A DNA stretch of 64,000 nucleotides from contig CANTUR010001091.1 in assembly GCA_947683625.1 (NCBI GenBank), positions 219,862 through 283,861 on the forward strand, in the 5' to 3' direction. Shown here piece after piece: positions 61,011 through 64,000 of this stretch. A model generated the notes under the pieces. The model had not been told where the DNA came from, made no database searches, and saw only the letters and a list, made by a program, of their open reading frames with translations. Made by a program: the position numbers and the translations under genes. The stretch comes from Mallotus nudiflorus (taxonomy: Eukaryota; Streptophyta; Magnoliopsida; Malpighiales; Euphorbiaceae). Every line of letters begins with the position of its first letter. The first letter of the stretch is position 1.

Positions 61011-62349
61011 AATGAATATTAGAAGGAGCTACTGAACCTAAATCCAACAGGAAGAAACACCACTCCTAACACTCAAATAAAGCATATCATCCAGTTCTAA
61101 GATGGTAAGGTAAAACTTTCATTTGATAGAACCTTTTCAAGCTCAAGATTCTCTTATACATCTTCATCAAAATTTTTTGATCTAAGATGAGTTTCAAAAA
61201 TTTCTTATGTTATAAACCTTTCTTACCATGCTGAACCTCCAGATACTCACCAAAAGGGCCATACACTTACCTCAATACCAGATCAAGCCAATCTCTATCC
61301 AGATCTACCACTAGTTATAAATCTACCATATAACATCCCTGCTCGATATTCCACTTCTGATCTACCCTCCTCTTTTATCTGAAATGTGGATTATAGTAAA
61401 AATATAGCCAGACTACGTCTATATATAACCAAAATAAGAAGAAAATCCTTCTCCTCCCACTTCTCCAACTGCTTCAGCCATAACAGAAAACATGGCTCAT
61501 GAATCATCTATTTTAGATAAAGAGTTCAATCCTTATAAAGCCCTTGTACATAAAGATTTTTATGCATCCTCATAATAAAGAAAAAAGAAATTGGTTTTTT
61601 CTAGCATTTCTTAGAACAACAAATGATCTTCAAAGCCAATTTTACAATTTTGTCCAAACATATAAAGTTAATATATTATTTTTTGAATGGTTTGAAATAT
61701 ATGCATCAGGAAAATAATATTTCTTATCCTTTTAAAGTTTAAAACTCTGTCACTACAAGGAAAAAGATAACTATTTGGGAAGCATCAAATGGTCAACAAA
61801 TAGAATATGAACATCCTCCTCTTAGGAACATTAAAGATCTCTATTGGTAATGAGACTATAGAATATTGTCCTTATAAAAAACCATAGGATAGTGACTCCC
61901 CAAAACCTCAAAAATATAGTCTCCTAGAACAATTTTACCAATGTCAATCTTCATAGTATTGGTAAACAATTATCTAGACTTGAAAACCAAACCCATAAAG
62001 TTGTTGAGCTCCCCCGACACCATAGCCATGTCTAATAAAATACTCAAAAACCCCATGTTCAAACCCTATCAGATCTCTACTAGTGCACAACAGGGAAATT
62101 AAGAGTAACCACACAAAATTCTTACATACTATTAGGGAGCAACTTAGTAGACTTGATCCTTCAAGTTATAGAGAACCCAATTGTCCCCTAATACTCCTCC
62201 TTTTGTTAATCAAACTGTTAGTGTTCTAAAGGTATATACTCCTCTTTTGAAACTAATATTTCTCTAACACTATCACCTAAAATAGCTAAACTTCATTGGC
62301 CTTCCCTTTACCCTGGGATATTCTCAAACTATACTTCCTGAACTTAAGT
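61011..62349 (+). other. Linker between movement and coat proteins, right arm
   Basis: Broken plus-strand fragments without a recognised domain, homologous to the complement of 58265-59602. Confidence 0.5.
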
Positions 62350-63494
62350 TAAATGGTCAACCCAATACTTTTGTCGCAGCCTAAGTTTAATGCCAATTCT
62401 GTCTATGAGTGGAATATAGATGGTATGTCTGAATATTAAATTCTTAACTCTCTCCAAATAAATGACTATGCCTCTAATGCTTATAATAGCCCAAACAGGA
62501 ACCTCTGATCGATCTGTTGACGAACTTATTATAGCTGGTTTTTCTGGTTAAATCAAAGGTTGGTAGGATTACCATCTTACTAAAGAACAGTAATAAGAAA
62601 TTCTTCATGCTATCCAAACAGATTATGAGGGAATACCTATTCTTGACCAAAATAGGAAAACCCCATTCAGGATGGCGCTCGTCTTTACTTTCACTCTTAA
62701 TCTATAGCACTCCATTTCATGGGAAACTTTTCTCATCTCAAAGAAAAAAAATGATTATCGAACCTTAGGTGCAAAAAGCTGAGTGACTTCCAATGGTATA
62801 AATCAACCCTTTCTTACCAGGGTTTATACTTAGGGAAGATTCCAATAAACCCTTCTGGAAAGAAAAGTTTCTTACTGGTTTGCCTACCCTTTTAGGAGAA
62901 TATGTCAAGAATACCATTAGACATACCATTGAAACCCATATCATTCCTTACAACCAACTGACTTATGGTGAATTTATCAGTACTCCCAGTATGAAGGTCT
63001 CAAAATCTATCAGGACTTAAAACTCCAAAAGCGTCTTAAGAAAGAAATGAAAAAGACTAGACAAGAAGGATCTTTCTGTAAACAGTTTAACTATAGTATT
63101 ACCCAGAATCCTTCCTGTAAAGGAGATTGTAATAAAAAATCCTTAAAACCTTCATCTAGGAAATCTTCCTCTAAATATAGGAACTCTCCCAAGAAAAATG
63201 ATAGGGAAGAAGCTTACTACAAAAAGCCTTATAGAAAGACTTCTAAGAAGCCCACGGCCTTGATAAAGCTAAGAAAACTAACCTTAAAAACATTGCTTGT
63301 TTTAAGTGTGGTTAAAACAGGCCATATCTCTAAGTACTGTAAAGTCTCTAAAAAACTCTGATGAGTTAGGCTTAGAAGAAGCTACCCTTAATAAACTGAC
63401 AGCTCTTCTTATAGAAACACTAGAGTCTAATTCTGAAAGTTTCCTAACTCCTCAAATTGATGAACTTACCACCTCTGCTTCTTTTTTCTTTTGA
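62350..63494 (+). pseudogene. Pararetrovirus coat protein region, right arm
   Basis: The DELIIAGFSG block (about 62520) and EILHAIQTDYEGIPILDQ lead to a basic stretch in the open frame 63047-63361 (rich in Lys/Arg/Ser, with CKGDCNKKS). They continue to the zinc knuckle at 63298-63345. Here the knuckle's Cys codons are kept but one extra T shifts the frame inside it, unlike the left arm. An acidic tail (NKLTALLIETLESNSES) follows in the second frame. Confidence 0.8.
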
Positions 63495-64000
63495 GTCCGA
63501 GTATAGATTTTGATATAGGAATAAAATAGCTTAAATGTGCCTTACCAAAGAAAAAAAACCTCATTCTAGATGCTAGTCAGCACATAAACAACCCTAATGT
63601 TCAGAAGAATATCTAGAACAACTTAGGCAAGAGTCTTTAGAAAAAGAACCTTGAACCCTAAGGATACTAAGTTACCTTCAACTAGTACAGGAATATATGA
63701 CCTGACTACCATTCTTAATAAGAAAAGCTCAGTAAAAAACCATTAGGTGATATCCAAGAACTCCAAGGAGAAATCAAAACCATCAAGTCCAAGATAAAGC
63801 AATTAAAAGAAAAACAGCAGAAAGATTCTGAGTTAATCCAATTCTTTGTCACCAACAAGTCGAAGAGTCTAGTGATAATGATGATATAAAGACTTAGAAC
63901 TAAGATCCTTAGCTAATCTTAATAAAGTACCTCATGATTTTCTCTATGCTCTAAATCAAATTACTTCGAGAAAATATCTTATAAAGATCACTATTATTTT
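63495..64000 (+). pseudogene. Pararetrovirus linker and protease start, right arm
   Basis: A heptad-like stretch (IQELQGEIKTIKSKIKQLKE, about 63750-63815) suggests a coiled coil. The protease N-terminus (NKVPHDFLYALNQITSRKYL) starts near 63915 and is cut by the window end, so its active site is not visible. Confidence 0.75.

Larger units (their letters stand above)
60397..64000 (+). mobile_element. Endogenous pararetrovirus, right arm (runs off the window)
   Basis: A second copy in plus orientation, divergent from the left arm. It holds movement protein, linker, coat protein, a coiled linker and the first residues of the protease before the window ends. It matches 56619-60215 inverted, with scattered differences and indels, so each arm has its own set of breaks. 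Confidence 0.9.

Overview
The window is nuclear DNA of a flowering plant, most likely a eudicot. It is AT-rich, its one real gene has small GT-AG introns, and the rest is plant-type transposable elements plus an endogenous plant pararetrovirus. I cannot name the species. Only one gene looks intact and functional: PSF3, a subunit of the GINS replication helicase complex, with six coding exons at 12250-14488.

Layout. 1-9215 is a patchwork of decayed Ty1/Copia elements: a minus-strand gag with PBS and LTR, a plus-strand gag with mutated zinc knuckles, and the 3' half of a minus-strand element (RNase H end, extra ORF, LTR). 10131-11453 holds remnants of an AGCTC-rich non-autonomous hAT-like element, one of which ends about 30 bases before an E2F-type site in the presumed PSF3 promoter. 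15442-48563 is one minus-strand Tat/Ogre-type Ty3/Gypsy element (original size about 16.3 kb). A second Tat element on the plus strand (25386-42207) is nested inside its reverse transcriptase and is flanked by a perfect 5-base target duplication, GTAGC. 48747 to about 53590 is a hAT (Ac-like, BED-finger) transposon with a broken transposase. From about 53950 to the window end is an endogenous caulimovirid, arranged as two copies head to head around 60306.

The most interesting structure is in the Tat pair. Between pol and the 3' LTR, each element carries an antisense plant-mobile-domain (PMD) gene with small introns. Two introns in the inner copy (76 and 68 bases) are needed to keep the reading frame, and the first lies at the same codon as an intron in the outer copy. 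Downstream of the PMD both copies keep a second shared module. Next to this gene are tandem arrays: 109- and 43-base units in the outer element and units of about 40 bases in the inner one. They sit where Tat elements are known to seed satellites. The outer element also holds a family of short GAGGC/GCCTC hairpins.

Nearly every transposon and viral ORF is broken by stops and frameshifts, so these are fossils. Their expected present role is as heterochromatin and small-RNA sources. This applies above all to the inverted viral repeat and to the oppositely oriented pair of PMD genes.
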